DNA of 64,000 nucleotides. It comes from Rattus norvegicus (Eukaryota; Chordata; Mammalia; Rodentia; Muridae). The notes under the pieces were generated by a model. That model was given only the letters and a program-made list of their open reading frames with translations, ran no database searches and had not been told where the DNA came from. Position 1 is the first letter of the stretch, and every line of letters starts with the position of its first letter. Made by a program: the position numbers and the translations under genes. Shown piece by piece: positions 62,285 through 64,000 of the stretch. The stretch lies in NCBI RefSeq assembly GCF_036323735.1, contig NC_086029.1, forward strand, positions 9,037,816 through 9,101,815. The letters are read 5' to 3'.

Positions 62285-64000
62285 CAAGAATGGAATCACA
62301 ATTTCTAGGCGAATTCAGTGAGTTCCCAATGGGACATGCTTGTATGAGTTTGCTTTTCAATATAGAGCAATATATTAGGAAGGGTATCTAAGTATCATGG
62401 GAATTCAGTGGGTTCCCAATAGGATTCGCATGTAATATCTTGATATTCAAGATAGAGCAACGTTTTAACGAACTGAAACACTGTTTCTTTGTGAATTCAG
62501 TTAGTTCCCAGTAGCTTGCTCTTGAAATATGTGTACTTTTAAAGAATTATCAAAATTTGGTGAGCCGAATCTGAGTAACATGGTGAATTCGGTTAGTTCC
62601 TAATAGGCCGCCGGAGTAATAAGTGGACAGTTTGGGATATAGAAAAATTTTCATGAATGGAATCAATATTTCTAGGATAATTCAGGGAGTTCCCAATGGA
62701 CATGCTTGTATGAGTTTGATTTTCAATATAGAGCAACATTTTAATGAACGGAATCTAAGTATCATGGTGATTTCAGTAGATTCCCAATAGGATTCGCATG
62801 TAATAAGCTTGTTATTCAAGATAGAGCAACGTTTTAACGAACTGAAACACTGTTTCTTTGTGAATTCAGTTAGTTCCCAGTAGCTTGCTCTTGAAATATG
62901 TGTACTTTTGAAGATTTATCAAAATTTGGTGAGCCGAATCTGAGTAACATGGTGAATTCGGTTAGTTCCCAATAGGCCGCAGTAGTAATAAGTGGACTGT
63001 TCGGGATATAGAAAAATTTTCACGAATGGAATCAAAATTTCTAGGCGAATTCAGTGAGTTCCCAATGGGACATGCTTGTATGAGTTTTTTTTTTCAATAT
63101 AGAGCAACGTTTGAAGGAACGGAATCTAAGTATAATGGTGAATTCAGTAGATTCCCAATAGGATTCGCATGTAATAAGCTTGTTATTCAAGATAGAGCAA
63201 CATTTTAACGAACTGAAACACCTTTTCTTTGTGAATTCAGGTAGTTCCCAGTAGCTGCTCTTGTAATGTGTGTACTTTTAAAGATTTATCAAAATTTGGT
63301 GAGCCGAATCTGAGTAACATTGTGAATTCGGTTAGTTCCCATTCGGCCGCAGTAGTAATAAATGGACTGTTCGGGATATAAAAAAAATTTTCAAGAATGG
63401 AATCACAATTTCTAGGCGAATTCAGTGAGTTCCCAATGGGACATGCTTGCATGAATTTGCTCTTCAATATAGAGCAAAATTTTAAGGTACGGAATCTAAG
63501 TATCATGGTGAATTCTGTAGGTTGCCAATACGATTCGCATGTAATAAGCTTGTTATTCAAGATAGAGCAACGTTTTAACGAACTGAAACACTGTTTCTTT
63601 GTGAATTCAGTTAGTTCCCAGTAGCCTGCTCTTGTAATATGTGTACTTTTAAAGATTTATCAAAATTTGGTTATCCGAATCTGAGTAACATGGTGAATTC
63701 GGTTAGTTCCCAATAGGCCGACGTAGTAATAAATGGACTGTTCGGGATATAGAAAAAATTTACGAATGGAATCAAAAATTCTAGGCGAATTCAGTGAGTT
63801 CCCAATGGGACATGCTTGCATGAATTTGCTCTTCAATATAGAACAAAATTTTAAGGTACGGAATCTAAGTATCATGGTGAATTCTGTAGGTTGCCAATAG
63901 GATTCGCATGTAATAAGCTTGTTATTCAAGATAGAGCAACGTTTTAACGAACTGAAACACTGTTTCTTTGTGAATTCAGTTAGTTCCCAGTAGCCTGCTC
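62285..64000 (+). repeat. Third copy of part of the 19-mer, running off the window
   Basis: It matches 36.8-38.5 kb (offset 25,475-25,476, 69 monomers) and 43.8-45.5 kb (offset about 18,462, 50 monomers). Shared rarities are AATTTCTAGGATAATTCAGG, CATTTTAATGAACGG, the 10-base T tract and GCCAATACGATTCG. A private one-base deletion (GTAGCTGCTC) lies at about 63,254. Confidence 0.87.
63085..63094 (+). repeat. T10 tract, third copy of the 37,609 site
   Basis: Ten T at +25,476 bp from 37,609. Confidence 0.87.

Larger units (their letters stand above)
50630..62285 (+). repeat. Long block, copy 2 (about 11.6 kb)
   Basis: This is the partner of 23,680-35,285. From 50.63 to about 56.4 kb and from about 58.75 to 62.28 kb it follows that copy at 26,950-26,954 bp. 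Between, about 56.6-58.4 kb follows 33.43-35.16 kb instead (offset 23,262, 63 monomers). The match ends at about 62,285, where CAAGAATGGAATCACAA replaces CACGAATGGAATCAAAA. Confidence 0.83.
1..64000 (+). repeat. Satellite DNA array, ~369-370 bp monomer, about 173 tandem copies
   Basis: The landmark GTACTTTTAAAG occurs once per unit; in the first 3.8 kb it falls at 139, 509, 879, 1249, 1619, 1987, 2357, 2727, 3096, 3465 and 3835, a spacing of 368-370 bp. Longer offsets between matching copies divide to 369.2-369.6 bp per unit (3,696 = 10 units, 7,014 = 19, 26,953 = 73). All units read in the same direction; I saw no inversion, transposon, unique spacer or truncated unit larger than a few bases, and no flanking DNA at either edge. 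Strand is arbitrary. The absence of genes, the tandem uniformity and the multi-level repetition indicate eukaryotic constitutive heterochromatin. Centromeric versus subtelomeric location cannot be told from sequence alone: there is no telomeric array and no convincing CENP-B box. I do not recognise the family. Confidence 0.97.

Noticed and set aside
1..64000. CRISPR-like pattern: a conserved ~20 bp box with ~70 bp of more variable sequence
   Set aside because: The intervening sequences are not unique spacers; they are four recurring diverged halves of the same subunit, repeated every ~370 bp. There are no cas genes, and spacing and length do not fit CRISPR arrays.
1..64000. Transposable element, rRNA or tRNA gene, or unique spacer within the array
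   Set aside because: The ~370 bp rhythm continues through the whole window wherever I checked it; no terminal repeats, long coding frames, cloverleaf or other interruption was seen.
1..64000. Identification with a named satellite (for example the Drosophila 359 bp family or ~370 bp plant satellites)
   Set aside because: Length alone is not diagnostic, and the sequence does not resemble the families I can recall. A database search with one monomer would decide it.

Overview
The window is one uninterrupted, head-to-tail satellite DNA array. I find no gene, RNA gene, transposon, CRISPR array or unique-sequence island in it. The unit is about 369-370 bp, AT-rich (roughly 35% GC in its first quarter, counted by hand), always in the same orientation, and runs off both edges. 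About 173 units fit in the window. This points to eukaryotic heterochromatin (pericentromeric, centromeric or subtelomeric). The sequence does not say which organism or chromosomal position; a unit near 370 bp occurs in both plants and animals, and I do not recognise the family.

The organisation is nested. Level 1 is a 92-93 bp subunit, each starting with a conserved box close to GTGAATTCAGTTAGTTCCCA. Level 2 is four diverged subunits (here A, B, C, D; 93+92+93+92 bp) forming the ~370 bp monomer. Level 3 is multi-monomer higher-order repeats (HORs) of 7, 8, 10, 11 and 19 monomers. Level 4 is an ~11.6 kb block present twice about 26.95 kb (73 monomers) apart.

Region by region (boundaries by eye, about +/-50 bp unless stated): 1-7.8 kb, two tandem copies of a 10-monomer HOR, the second with one extra monomer, then a partial third; 7.6-9.4 kb, mixed monomers related to 17.5-18.6 kb; 9.4-10.7 and 13.45-14.75 kb, a 1.3 kb block flanking a third copy (10.9-13.0 kb) of the first HOR; 14.75-18.9 kb, heterogeneous monomers; 18.9-24.0 kb, two copies of a 7-monomer HOR; 23.7-35.3 kb, first copy of the long block; 35.3-48.45 kb, a near-perfect 19-monomer (7,014 bp) tandem duplication; 48.45-50.6 kb, a junction zone; 50.6-62.3 kb, second copy of the long block; 62.3-64 kb, a third copy of part of the 19-mer.

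No genes cooperate here. What can be read is the history of the array: unequal crossing-over in register, tract-like exchange between distant copies, and one crossover that can be placed within about 135 bp around a poly-T tract. The left third is more diverged between copies than the right two thirds, so the right part looks recently amplified. The many 60-118 codon open frames are repeats of the same satellite frames and are not annotated as genes.
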